Positions 29,150-40,100 of a stretch of 64,000 bases of DNA are shown here, one piece after another. Position 1 is the first letter of the stretch. Every line of letters starts with the position of its first letter. The stretch lies in assembly GCF_030816965.1 (NCBI RefSeq), contig NZ_JAUSYQ010000002.1, positions 10,406,001 to 10,470,000 of the forward strand, in the 5' to 3' direction. Origin of the DNA: Streptomyces canus (GTDB lineage Bacteria; Actinomycetota; Actinomycetes; Streptomycetales; Streptomycetaceae). Position numbers and translations under genes: made by a program. The notes below the pieces were generated by a model. That model saw nothing but the letters and a program-made list of their open reading frames with translations. It did no database searches and had not been told where the DNA came from.

Positions 29150-29307
29150 GTCCGCACGTGCATGATCGCCGCCATAGCGGGAGTTCTGCCTGAACCGCGC
29201 CGGCCCCCACCAGCGGGTGGCCGCCAGGCGTCACCCGGGACGGTGATGCAACTGCGGTCACCCGCAGTCGGAGCTGCGTTCACCGGAGAACACGAGGGAG
29301 TCTTCTC

Positions 29308-30165
29308 ATGAGCGTGACCGCCACCGATACTCCCGTCGGCCCCCGGAGCCCCGCAGGTTGAAGCATCCCTTCCACATCACCAAGGAAGAAGAACGGGCCA
29401 TGCCCCGGAATGCACCGGGACGCGGCCGGTGGGACGAGTTCGCCTATCACCCCAAGGACGGGCGGCTGATCTCAGTGGAGGGCGACAACGGCGACCTGCT
29501 GCTCGTCGATCCGAGCCGGCAGCCTATGAAGACCGCCCTCAAGGAGGGGGTCTTCCCGCCCGCGGAAGCCAGCGCCACGGCAGGCTCGCGCAAGTCGTAC
29601 TCGGCCACCTTCTTCGACCAGGGACGGCAACTTCTACGCGGTCGACTCCGCAGGCAACGTCAATCACCTCGACCTGACCAAGGCTACGATCCCCGACCAC
29701 TCGCAGCGCATCGGACGGGGAAGGGCTTCCGTCGGCGCCGTTGAGATCATGAACGGCGCGAGGCGCATCACCCCCCTGCCGGTCCCGCCCAGCTACGACG
29801 AGATCGCCGTGTCCAAGAAGTTCAACCGGACAGGAGAGAACAGCGAGCCCCGGGGCAGGGTGTACAGCTTCGAGCTCACGCTCCCCGCCGTCAGCAAGGA
29901 CAGCGGCAGCAAGGCCGAGGACGTCAAGAGGTTCCGGATCTCCTTCGACCTGCCCACGGTGAAGGGCGCGAAAGCCGAAGCATCCGGCGTGGCTGTCATC
30001 GCCCAGGACGGCAAGGCATACCTGGAATCCGAGAACGACCAGTTCCTCGCCGCGGGCTCGTCCCGGCCGATCACCGTACAGATCACCGTCCCGGGCGACC
30101 CGGCTCACCTGCCCCAGGAGTATCCCCTCGACGGGCTCAAGGCCACGCGTCTGCCCGGCCGCTGA
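29308..30165 (+). pseudogene. Frameshifted protein sharing its N-terminus with the next gene
   Basis: ATG 29308 (GAGGGAG upstream) starts MSVTATDTPVGPR. After a one-base loss the frame from 29358 continues KHPFHITKEEERAM, close to YPFHITKEEERQL of the cupin gene at 30344. Beyond this point the two differ. Here follow GRGRWDEFAYHPKDGRLISV, then EGDNGDLLLVD, resembling a tachylectin or beta-propeller blade, a second frameshift near 29622 (DGNFYAVDSAGNVNHLDLTK in the new frame), and a beta-rich end (YSFELTLPAVSKDSGSKAED). The DNA is well preserved apart from two single-base shifts. Confidence 0.5.
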
Positions 30166-30343
30166 TCAAGTCCGCGCCGGACAACCACTTCGGTCACGGA
30201 CCGATACCAGGCATCACCTCCCGCACACCTGCAACCAACGCGCACCCATGCCGATGCGTTGGCCCCGGAAAGTCGCTCATCCACCCCAGCCGACGTGGGA
30301 CGCCCTGCGCCGCGTCGGCTGGGAGACACGAAGGAGTCATCTC

Positions 30344-31264
30344 GTGAGCTTGACCGCCGCTCAGACGCCCGCCGACCACCCGGAGTACGGCAAGGCGAAG
30401 TATCCCTTCCACATCACCAAGGAAGAGGAACGGCAGTTGCGCCTCAAGGGCGCCGAGGCCGTACCGTCGCTCGTGATCGGGCAGGCCACCTCCTTCGACG
30501 AGTACGCCCGCCAGCTGATGATTCCGCCGACCGTCATGGACCTTGCACGCAAAGCCGAGGACCTGCGCCTGTCCGCGTGGGAGGTCGAAGCGATGCGCAA
30601 ACACCTCGCCCCCGCCGCGCAACCCGGTGACAAGGTGGGGCTGCTGCGCCAGATCCTGGTGGAGAAGTACAAGGAGGACCACACCCATCCGCCATACATC
30701 CGTGTCGCCTGCTCCGGCCGGGGCGATTACGACGACCTGGCCACCGAACACGGCCACCTCCACCCGGGCGACCACCACCCGAAGGGCGATATCGGCTCAC
30801 CCGTCGTCCTGGAGATCTGGCCGCCACAGCACTATTCGCCCATCCACTCCCACGGCCACACCACCGGCATCGTTTTCTGCCTCGCCGGCCAGCTCGACGT
30901 CATGGTCTACGAACACCTCGACTGGAACGCCCGCAAGCTCGGCCTGCTCACCCTCACCCCCGGCCAGTGCGCGTGGCTGTCCAGGGAGAATTACGCCGTG
31001 CACCGGGTGTACTGCCCGATGGACGGCGGCGGCGGCACCACCGGCCCCGGCTACATGAATTCCACCGCCGAATTCGGCGCCAGCTTCCACGTCTACCTCA
31101 ACCCCGAGGAGACCGCCGTCCAGGACGACGACGGCGACAGCTACAGCCGTGACTCCTTCAACTACATCGATGAAGAGTCCAAGAACCGCGGCCCCTTCGC
31201 TACCGAGTCCGACCTCTCCTGGAACATTCTTCGCCGAGTCCTGGCTAACACTCCGCTGACCTGA
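30344..31264 (+). CDS. Cysteine-dioxygenase-like cupin protein
   Basis: GTG 30344 follows AAGGAG (30331-30336) and encodes 306 residues. The N-terminal ~120 residues are helical (YPFHITKEEERQLRLKGAEA). The C-terminal part is a cupin with the metal site HYSPIHSHGHTTGIVFCLAG, two or three His plus a later His (NYAVHRVYCP), as in thiol dioxygenases of the CDO family. A non-heme iron oxygenase acting on a thiol is plausible. A shared N-terminus with the preceding gene suggests that this region targets both proteins to one complex. Confidence 0.75.
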   Translation: MSLTAAQTPADHPEYGKAKYPFHITKEEERQLRLKGAEAVPSLVIGQATSFDEYARQLMIPPTVMDLARKAEDLRLSAWEVEAMRKHLAPAAQPGDKVGLLRQILVEKYKEDHTHPPYIRVACSGRGDYDDLATEHGHLHPGDHHPKGDIGSPVVLEIWPPQHYSPIHSHGHTTGIVFCLAGQLDVMVYEHLDWNARKLGLLTLTPGQCAWLSRENYAVHRVYCPMDGGGGTTGPGYMNSTAEFGASFHVYLNPEETAVQDDDGDSYSRDSFNYIDEESKNRGPFATESDLSWNILRRVLANTPLT

Positions 31265-31507
31265 GCCCAGGCCGGATACCGCAGTCCGACGAAGTGTTGA
31301 GCTCGGCGTCTGTGCGCGGAACTGGAGGCCTGGCCGGAGGGGGCGGGCATCGGTAAACGCGGGCTCCGAAGTGACGGAGGCGCAGTCGGTTCGTTGGGTC
31401 ACCGGCACGTTGGGACGGCTTCGCGCGGGATGCGGGCCGTCGTGTGCTGAAGCGGGGGCGGCGGTCACCGAGTCCGCCCCCACCCCGAGAAGCACGCACC
31501 GGCCGGG

Positions 31508-31780
31508 ATGAAAGCGTGGCGGACGTGGGGGCTCATCCTCGATGACTTCGCCATGCGCCAGCTGTCCCCGTCCCAGGCCGACGACCTCTACGAACTCGTC
31601 TCCGAGCGGCAAGGCCGGTCCTTGATCATCACGAGCGACAGGGTACCCAGCGACTGATATCCGCTCTTCCCCAACCCCGTCGTCGCCGAGTCGCTCCTGG
31701 ACCGGCTGATCAACGCCAGTCACCAGGTCATCATGAACGGCCCCAGCTACCGGCCGAACAAAGGCCCCAAGACCCCGCTG
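31508..31780 (+). pseudogene. istB: IstB-like ATPase of an IS21-family element, C-terminal remnant
   Basis: The frame reads LILDDFAMRQLSPSQADDLY, then LVSERQGRSLIITSDRVPSD, a TGA where Trp is expected, then YPLFPNPVVAESLLDRLINA and HQVIMNGPSYRPNK, the C-terminal third of IstB. Walker A and the istA transposase are missing. The IS21-like terminal repeats at 25.6, 26.4 and 62.2 kb may derive from related elements. The gap 31265-31507 shows nothing else. Confidence 0.8.
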
Positions 31781-31970
31781 GCAAACCTCACAAACCTGCG
31801 ACCAGCTTGGCCCCCTCGAATCAGCCGGACAGCCCCGGGGAGACCCTTCTCGTCCAACAGGACGTTCTCCAGGGGGAGTTGAATCTGGAGCAACGCGAAC
31901 CCCCCGCGAACTCGGCAGCCTGCCGAATAACAGCTGGGCCCACGGCGAGTCCGACGGGCATCATGGCGAG

Positions 31971-32495
31971 ATGCCCGAGCTGATCGATCCGACAACCGGC
32001 CTGCGGACGTCATTCCTGGCGGCGGTGGCCGAGTTCCGCGCAGATCGCGACTACCCAACTCCATGGTTTGCCAGCGACGTTGACTCACCAGCCCTGACCG
32101 ACACCGCGGCCTTCGCCACCTATGTGACGCGTGTGCTGAGCGAACGCGACGAGGCAGCCGGGCGAGCCGATTGGTTCGTGCCGATGACCACGCTGTGGTG
32201 GGCCGAGGGCGACCAGATGCTGGGCAGACTGGCCATCCGCCACCGGCTGACGCCGGCACTTGAGAAGGCCGGCGGCCACATCGGCTACGACGTGCGACCC
32301 AGCGCGCGCCGACAGGGACACGCGACCGCGATGCTCGCCGCAGCGTTGCCCATCGCTCGTTCGCTCGGCATCACACAGGCGCTCCTGACTGTCGACGAGA
32401 CGAACGTCGCCTCCCGGCGCGTGATCGAAACGAACGGGGGCCGGTTCATCGACACAGTCGGCGAGAGACGCCGCTACTGGGTGCCTACATCCTGA
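31971..32495 (+). CDS. GNAT-family N-acetyltransferase
   Basis: ATG 31971 encodes 174 residues with a complete GNAT fold: MPELIDPTTGLRTSFLAAVA, then GGHIGYDVRPSARRQGHATA (motif A, RRQGHA pyrophosphate loop), LGITQALLTVDETNVASRRV and IETNGGRFIDTVGERRRYW. This is the group acting on small amines or protein N-termini. Intact and monocistronic. Confidence 0.88.
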   Translation: MPELIDPTTGLRTSFLAAVAEFRADRDYPTPWFASDVDSPALTDTAAFATYVTRVLSERDEAAGRADWFVPMTTLWWAEGDQMLGRLAIRHRLTPALEKAGGHIGYDVRPSARRQGHATAMLAAALPIARSLGITQALLTVDETNVASRRVIETNGGRFIDTVGERRRYWVPTS

Positions 32496-32639
32496 GACGC
32501 CGGTCTTCCGGACCACCGCTGATGGCGACCGACTCAGACCCGGGCTGCGAAGCCACGGCCTGGGGAATTACGTGACCGCAGCCCTGGGGAATTACGTGAT
32601 CGTCCACACGGATCGGGCAGGCGGGCATCGCCTGACCAG

Positions 32640-32828
32640 CGCCGTCTTCACCTTGAGGCGGGCCGCAACGAAGTCCCGAGCCTCGCCCGCGACTACGAAC
32701 GCCACCCGCACCGCTTCCAAGCCATGATCCATCTCGCGTGGATCGACCTCATGTCCCGCAGACTCACCGGCGAAGCCACCCTGAACTGGCGCGGAACCTG
32801 CCCCAGGACGGACCAAACACTCATTTAG
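32640..32828 (+). pseudogene. IS5-family transposase, C-terminal tail
   Basis: SLARDYERHPHRFQAMIHLA followed by WIDLMSRRLTGEATLNWRGT matches the last residues of an IS5-type transposase. A second, similar tail is at 39047-39200. No catalytic part remains, and the IS481 element begins 2 bp after its stop. Confidence 0.6.
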
Positions 32829-32829
32829 T

Positions 32830-34150
32830 TGTGATGTCTCATGACGTTGGTTCCACGAAGTCCTCGAACGTCAGCTTGCCGAGGGAGGGTGTCGAGTGGT
32901 TCCGGCGGCTGGTCGAAGGTGACGCGGTAGTCGCTGCCGGAAGTTCGGCTGATCGGTGGCTTCTAACCGAGGGCGGTGTGCGGACCCTCGTGGTTGTAGT
33001 AGTTGAGGAAGTCCGCGAGTGCGACGCGGCGTTCGTGCTCGGAGCCGTAGTCGCGGACGTAGGCCCACTCGCGCGCCAGGGTCCCGTTGAAGCGTTCGAC
33101 CTTCCCGTTCGTCCGCGGGGTGTACGGGCGGGTGCGCTTGTGCTTCGTCTTGGTCGTGGCGAGTGCGGCTGCCCAGGCCCGGGATCGGTAGCAGGAGCCG
33201 TTGTCGGTGAGGACGCGGTGGATCGGGGTGATGTCGTGGGCGGCGAAGAATGCGACGGCACGGTGCCAGAAGGCGGCGGCCGTGACGGCGCGTTCGTCCT
33301 CCAGTGCCTCGGTGTAGGCGAGCCGGAAGTGGTCGTCAATCGCGGTATGCAGGTAGGTGTAGCGGACCTTCCCGGTGCCGGGGCCAAGGCGTTTGGAGGC
33401 GCGGGCGGCGTCGGTGCCCACGCCGTGCATCCGCCACCCGCCGCCGGTGGGGATGCGTCCGAGCTTCTTGATGTCGACTTGGACCATGTCGCCGACGCGG
33501 TCGTGTTCGTAGCGGATGATCTCGCGCAGCTGCTCGCCGGTCGGCGGGTCGAGGTCGCGCAGCCGGTTGAGTCCTCGTCGGACCAGGATGCGGTGCGCGG
33601 TGGCTGGCGCGACCGTGATGCCGTGCAGCCGTTGGAGGTCGGCGGCCAGCCGGGCGGGCCCGTGCTTGGTCTGCCGCCGCAGTGCCTCCACCAGGTCCGC
33701 GATTGTCCTCTGCGGTCCGGGCCGGGCTCGTGACCGGTCGGGAGGATTGGTCGAGCAGTCCATCGGACGCGTCGGCATCAGCGCGGACCTCTCGCCCGCG
33801 TACACCCAACTCGCCACCTGGCGCAGCCAGACCCTTCCCGACACCGTCCGTCGCCGTGCCGCCGCCCGCCGCTGAGACGGCACCAACCCAATGCGAGCAA
33901 AGGAGTCGACATGTAGACCCCGACGATCCACGGGCGCGAACTGAGCGCAGGAGACGATCTGGGACACGACCAGGTTTCCAGACTGCTGTCACGACGAGAT
34001 GACCGTCGAACCGCTCGATGAAGGCTTCACGGACTACCGCTGCGCTACCTGTGGCGGCGTGCTCACCACCGACGAGAAAAGCGTCGTCTTCGACATCAGC
34101 GGCTGACTGCCACCCGCCGCTCACGCGCACCAATCTCCCGAGACATCACA
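32830..34150. mobile_element. IS481-family insertion sequence, degraded
   Basis: Perfect 11-bp terminal inverted repeats TGTGATGTCTC (32830-32840) and GAGACATCACA (34140-34150) bound a 1.3 kb element whose transposase is on the minus strand. TTAG precedes the left end and CTAG follows the right end closely, possibly a diverged target duplication. About 150-200 bp of foreign-looking sequence lies inside the right end. Confidence 0.75.
32850..33967 (-). pseudogene. IS481-family transposase
   Basis: The rve-type catalytic core is clear: GDMVQVDIKKLGRIPTGGGW (first Asp), HRVLTDNGSCYRSRAWAAAL (second Asp) and TNGKVERFNGTLAREWAYVR (Glu). After HTALG (about 32963) a TAG replaces a sense codon; KPPISRTSGSDYRVTF follows in frame, and the normal end LTFEDFVEPTS needs a further one-base shift. 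The N-terminal helix-turn-helix is also garbled (33800-33967). Not functional without at least two repairs. Confidence 0.8.
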
Positions 34151-37100
34151 CCTAGGCCGATTTGTGACTGGGGTCCGGTGGTTTGGAGGCGCAGGTCTCA
34201 CTGCTTCACCGGGCCCCAGTTATGAGGCCGGTTCCCGGAAAGGTGATAGTTACACTGTTTGCCCAGTGATCTCCTGATCCGGGACATGCTTGTGGCTCCG
34301 GATGCATCCGGAGCCACAAGCATGTTGCTGCTTGGCGGGTTACCAGCGATACCAGCGGCCCTTGCGGCCGCCCGTGTCGGCGGAGCGCATAACGAAGCCC
34401 AGCAGCCAGACGACCAACACGATGACCGCGAGCCACCACAGTGCCTTCAGCGCGAAACCCGCGCCGAAGAGGATCAGAGCCAGCAGAAGAACGACAAGCA
34501 GGGGAACCATAGTTATCAACCTCCGTCGCTCCTCGTGCCCGGCGAATTCAAGAACACACGGTCGATTTCCCTGGTTTCTTCACTGCTCATGCGGGCACTG
34601 GACTCAGTTACTCCACGGCGTTCACCTCACCGTCGGACCGAGTTGAACGCGTGGGCGACGGTACCGGCGGTAGCGACCAGTCCGACGCCTTCCGCCGGCG
34701 CACGATCGATGAGCCCGCGGGTCTGCTACAGGCCACCCGATCGGCGCAGCCTGGCGGCCGGAGGGCGGGGTACTGGCACGGTTGGCCCCAGGGCGTGTTC
34801 TTCCTGCCGCGCTGCTGGGCTTGCGGGACGGTGCCGCAGTCATCCCCGAGTCGGCTGCGGCACCCGTCTTGGCTGCACTTTGGTCGCCGCTTCGGGTCCA
34901 GATCAGGATCGCGGCGAAGGTGGAGTGTCGGCCACCAGTCTGCATTTCCCCGAACGGAGAATCCGGTTGCCCGGACTGCAAGTCCGTCCGCAGACTCGCG
35001 ATCATGATGTCTCACGCACGTCGCCTCGCCCTTGAACGCTTCCGGTGGATTGGCGGCCATGCCGACGTCTGGCAGATCTTCCGCGACCCCGGGGCGCTCG
35101 CCGCGGTGGTCGGCGGCCTGGCCGAGTCGTTCCGGGACGACGGCGTCACAGCCGTCTGCGGCATCGAGTCCCGGGGATTCCTGCTCGGCGCGGCGGTGGC
35201 CGTCGAACTCGGCGTCGGCTTCGCCGCAGTACGCAAGGGCGAGGGAATCTTCCCGGGGGAGAAGCTCACCCGGCGCAGTGACCCCGACTACCGGGACACC
35301 CGCCAGGAGCTGCGCCTGCAGCGGGGGGCGGTGGGCCCCGGGGACCGGATGCTGCTGGTCGACGACTGGATCGAGACGGGCAGCCAGGCGTCGGCCGTGC
35401 GGTCGATGGTCGAGCAGTGCGGCGGCCACTGGGTCGGCTGCACCGTCATAGTCGACCAGACCACCCCGGCCTGCCGCGCCGACCTGGGCGTCCGCAGCAT
35501 CCTTACCGCCGCCGACCTTCCGGCATCGGAGGGGTAGTCCTGACAGGTGTCCGCCTGGCAGGTTGGTCAGCTGAACTCTCACCCCGCCCCCTTGGAGGGC
35601 AGCTTGTGACCTGACCCCCACCGGCGAACCCCTCATAGCACCACCGCCTACGCACAGGCGGTCATGACGCTGGGCCCCGCAGCGATCAGACAAGAGGACG
35701 AGTGAACCCACCTCTTTCCTCCGCCGGTGCTCCGTCGCGGTCCGACCGCGGCGGGGTACCGGCCCCCGGCTGCATGCTGGCACTCATGGTGCCCCTCATC
35801 CTCGTGCTGCTCGCTGCGGGGACGCTCATGATCATGTACCACCGCCAGAATGACGCCAACGGACGCCGTGAGAACGAGGCACTGGAGCAGATAAGGAGGC
35901 ATGCGAAGTCGTACGAGGACGATGTGCAGAACGAGGCGCAGAACGGCTACCCGAGCGAGGACCGGACAGGTGCCATCGCCCAGCGGAACCACAGCAGCCT
36001 CATCTCATACGGGCAGTCGGCACAGTCTCTGACCACTGTCGTCGAGTTCTTCGCGACGTATGAGGACACCAGTTTCTTCGGTACCTCACCCTCGAGGGCC
36101 TACCGTTGCTACGTCTTCCGTTTCCAACCGGATGCCAAGGGCGGAACAAGCCGGACGACACTTCCCGTTCAAGAATGCAATTCCACCTGACCGGACAACC
36201 GCCAATGGGTTTGTCGCCCACCCCTTTCCCTATTGGCGCTTCACCGGCCGCAGTCTGATACCGATCCTCGACTTCGCCATGGGACTGCTCGAAGTGTCGG
36301 CAGCGGACGGACAGAGCATCCACGAGGTGCTCGGCGACGACATCCAGGGCTTCTGTACAGCGCTGGCCGGCGCACGCTTGATCTTTAACCTCCGGCGTCG
36401 AATGGTGCGTCGAAATTGATCCCTCGGGCCGGTAACTGCCCTACGCAGAAGTGGCCTTCTTCTGAATATGTGCTCCGACTAATACTCCAGCCGTAGTTCG
36501 TGATCTTCATTCCTGAGTGGCTTGTCGTCGGTAGTGGCTGGCTTGGGATCGGGCCTGGTGGCGGCGTCGCCAATTCGACCAACCGAGCCGGTGGGCTGTG
36601 TCGTGGACGGGTCGGACGTCGAGGGTGATGAACAGGCGCTGGATCTCGTTGCAGGTGAGCGGAATGAGGGCATCGGGTGCGCGGCGGGTGTGCTCGTCTG
36701 CGCGTACGGCGGCGAGGAAAGCGTGCGCGAGCATGGGCAGGGTGACCCAGCGGGACCAGGAGGCATAGCGGTGGACCTGGTGCTCGTCGAGTGCGGCCAG
36801 GCCCTTGCCCGACTGGAAGAACTCCTCCACCCGCCATCTTGATCCAGCGACTCTGACCAGCACGGTCAGCGGCACGGACGTGGGCGAGTAGCAACGGTCG
36901 TAGGCGAGTTCGCCGGTGCTGCGGTTACGGCGGATCATCAGCTGCCGACTCCCGGGGCGGAGGTCGGCGAGGTCGATGACTGCCCAGTCGTAGGAACGGG
37001 GGCCCTTGGCCCCGGCCCCTGCGGAGAGCTTCTGCCAGGCCCGCTTGGGCACCTTCTTGGCCAAGATGTCCGCACGGAACTTCCCCGCACCGGTGGTGAC

Positions 37101-40100
37101 TTCGTGCGAGCAGGCCACCGCGAGGACGTAGCCGGTGCCGCGTTCCTCCAGTGCGGTTCGCAGCTTCGGGTTGCCGCCGTAGACCTCGTCGCCGGCAACC
37201 CAGGCAGCCTGATGGCCGGCGTCCAGGAACCGGGCGACCATACAAGTGGCCAGCTCCGGCTTGGTGGCGAAGGTGGTGTCCTCGGCAAGGCCCGCGGCGC
37301 GGCAGCGGTCGGGGTCGGAGGTCCAGGAGCGCGGCACGTAGAGTTCCCGGTTCACTGCGGCGTGGCCGCGTATGGGTGGCCACGGGTGACGGTGACGCGC
37401 TGTCCATCGGCGGCAACCACCTCATCCACGCCCTGCGCCGCAACGTCAACTTCAAGATCCTCCTCTTCAACAACCGGATCTACGGCCTGACCAAGGGCCA
37501 GTACTCGCCCACCTCCGAAGTCGGCAAGGTCACCAAGTCGACGCCGATGGGCTCCCTCGACACCCCCTTCAACCCGGTCTCCCTCGCCCTGGGCGCCGAG
37601 GCATCCTTCGTCGCCCGCACCGTCGACTCCGACCGCAACCACCTCACCGAGGTCCTGCGGCAGGCCGCCGACCACCCCGGCACCGCCTTGGTGGAGATCT
37701 ACCAGAACTGCAACATCTTCAACGACGGCGCCTTCGAAGTCCTCAAGGACAAGGAGCAGGCCCAGGAGGCCGTCATCCGCCTCGAGCACGGCGAGCCGAT
37801 CCGCTTCGGCACGCCTCTTGCGGACGAAAGGGGCGCCAAGGGCGTCGTGCGGGATCCTGCCACCGGCGACCTGAAGATTGTCGATGTCACGCCGGAGAAC
37901 GAGGCGCAGATCCTGGTCCACGACGCCCACTCGGCGTCCCTGACCACGGCCTTCGCGCTCTCCCGCCTCGCCGACCCGGACACCCTGCACCACACCCCCA
38001 TTGGCGTGCTGCGCTCGGTCGACCGCCCGGTCTACGACACCGAGATGGCCGAGCAGCTCGACACCGCTGTTGAGCAGCAGGGCAAGGGCGACCTCGCCGC
38101 CCTCCTTGCCCGCGGCGACACCTGGACTGTGCGGTCGGCTCCGGGCAGCCACCCGCTATGACAATCCGTCAAAATGTAGTGCCGGGGCCGGACATGGCTA
38201 CCACCCAGAGCTTACTCCGCTATGGCGAGAGCCCGCCGCCCGCTCATGGGGCGGGTGCGCCGGGAGCGGTGCCGGTGTGGCTGATCGACCTTCCGCGGAC
38301 CCGCGACGCGGCGGACGGCGGCCGCGATGTGCTGGACGCGGAGGAGCGGGCCAGGGCGCGCGGGTTCGTACGCGACTGGGCCGGGCCCCGGAACTGCGGT
38401 GTGCATATCGCGCTCCGCCGGTTGCTCACCTTGCGGCGCAGCATCAGGTCCTTCGCGGCCTGCACGTCCTCCAGGTCGTGCTCCAGCCCGGACAGCAGGA
38501 GATTGATGGCTGGGGTCGTGGCCCGCAGCACGGCCTGGCCGTGGCGCCCGGAGCATCTGGCGGTGGCCCCATCATGGACCTTGCGTGACGTCGACACGCT
38601 GGCCGGAGACTACGGTGTCACCGCTCTGGACCTGCTGTCCGGGCCGACCAGGGCGTGCGAGGCGCTGCCGTCCGACCGGCGCACCAGCACCCGGGCCGGG
38701 GTGAAGGGAGGCGGACGGTGAGCGACTACGACGCGATCGATTCACCGCGTGGTGAGCGGACTGAGCGGTACCGACACCGTCTCCCTGGAATCGGTGAACT
38801 TCCCCGGCCACTATCTGCGCCACAAGAACTTCGAGGTGTGGCTGGAGAAGAGCGACGGGACCACCACCTTCAAGAACGACGCCAGCTTCACCCAGCGGGC
38901 CGACCTGTCCGACACTGCGGCCGGCGTCTCCTTCGAGTCGTACAACTACCCCGGCCGCTACATCCGCCACCACAACTACCTGCTCTACGTCCAGCCTGCC
39001 GGCACCACGGCCGCGAAGGCGGACGCGACCTTCTACAGCCAGTGAGCGTTGTTCAACCTGATTACGAGGCCCTGCCCAGCCGCTCCGAAGCCGTGATCCA
39101 CCTCGCCATGACTGACCTGATGGCCCACCGCCTCACCGGCGAGAACACCATCTCTTGGCGCGGCCCGACACCGCATACCAAACAGCCGATTCCGGGATAG
39201 AACACCGAGATAAGAGACCTCTGAGAGATCATCTCGTTTGGTGGATCGAAGTGAAGGTGCCCCGGCGGACTGCGTCTTCAGTGCTGGTGCGACGATGCGG
39301 GGATGCGCGAGGTCGATGAGCTGCTCAACGTCGATGATCCAGCCTGGCCGCTCCTTCTCCAGGAGCTGTCCGGCACTGACGTACCAGTTGAGGTGCTGCC
39401 CGGAGATGCCGAGACAGGCCGTGCCTCGCTGTTGCAGCTCCAGGTCTCGGCCCGGTCGAATCTGGGCGGGATCGTCTTGAATAGCGGCGGTCTGCTGGTC
39501 GACAGCGGCTGGTTGCGGATCTTCGGAAGCCCGGGTGCCGCCCACGCCGAGAGGCTGCCGGGCCTGGCGGAGATCAACGCGATGCCCTCGACGTTCGATC
39601 CTGCCTGGCGGCCGGGGGCGGGACTCGTGGTTGCGCATGATGTGTTGGGCGGGGTGTTCGCCCTCAACGGGGGAAACCCCCGTGAGGCCGGTCGGCCCGG
39701 CGAGCCGGGCGAGCTCCTGTACTTCGCCCCCGATTCCCTTGGCTGGGAGGCGCTGGGCGCCGGGCACTCGGCCTGGCTGTCCTGGATTCTCTCTGGAGGG
39801 CTCCAGGAGTTCTATGGGGGCCTGCGGTGGGACGGCTGGCGCAGCGAGGTGTCCGTGCTGAACGGCCGGCAGGGATTGTCGTTCTTCCCGCCGTTGTGGT
39901 CGGCCGAGGCCCGCCAGGATCTGCTGGCGACCCGTCGCCGAGCGGTGCCCATGGCGGAACTCCTGGGGCTGAGCCGCGACTCGTGCCTGCAGTTCGACGG
40001 CGCCGATCCGGGGTTCCTCGGAGTCGCATGAACCGGCTCACGCAGCGAGACGCCCGGTAGCAGATGAGCGTAGCGGCGATGCCGGCGAAGGCGAGGAAGT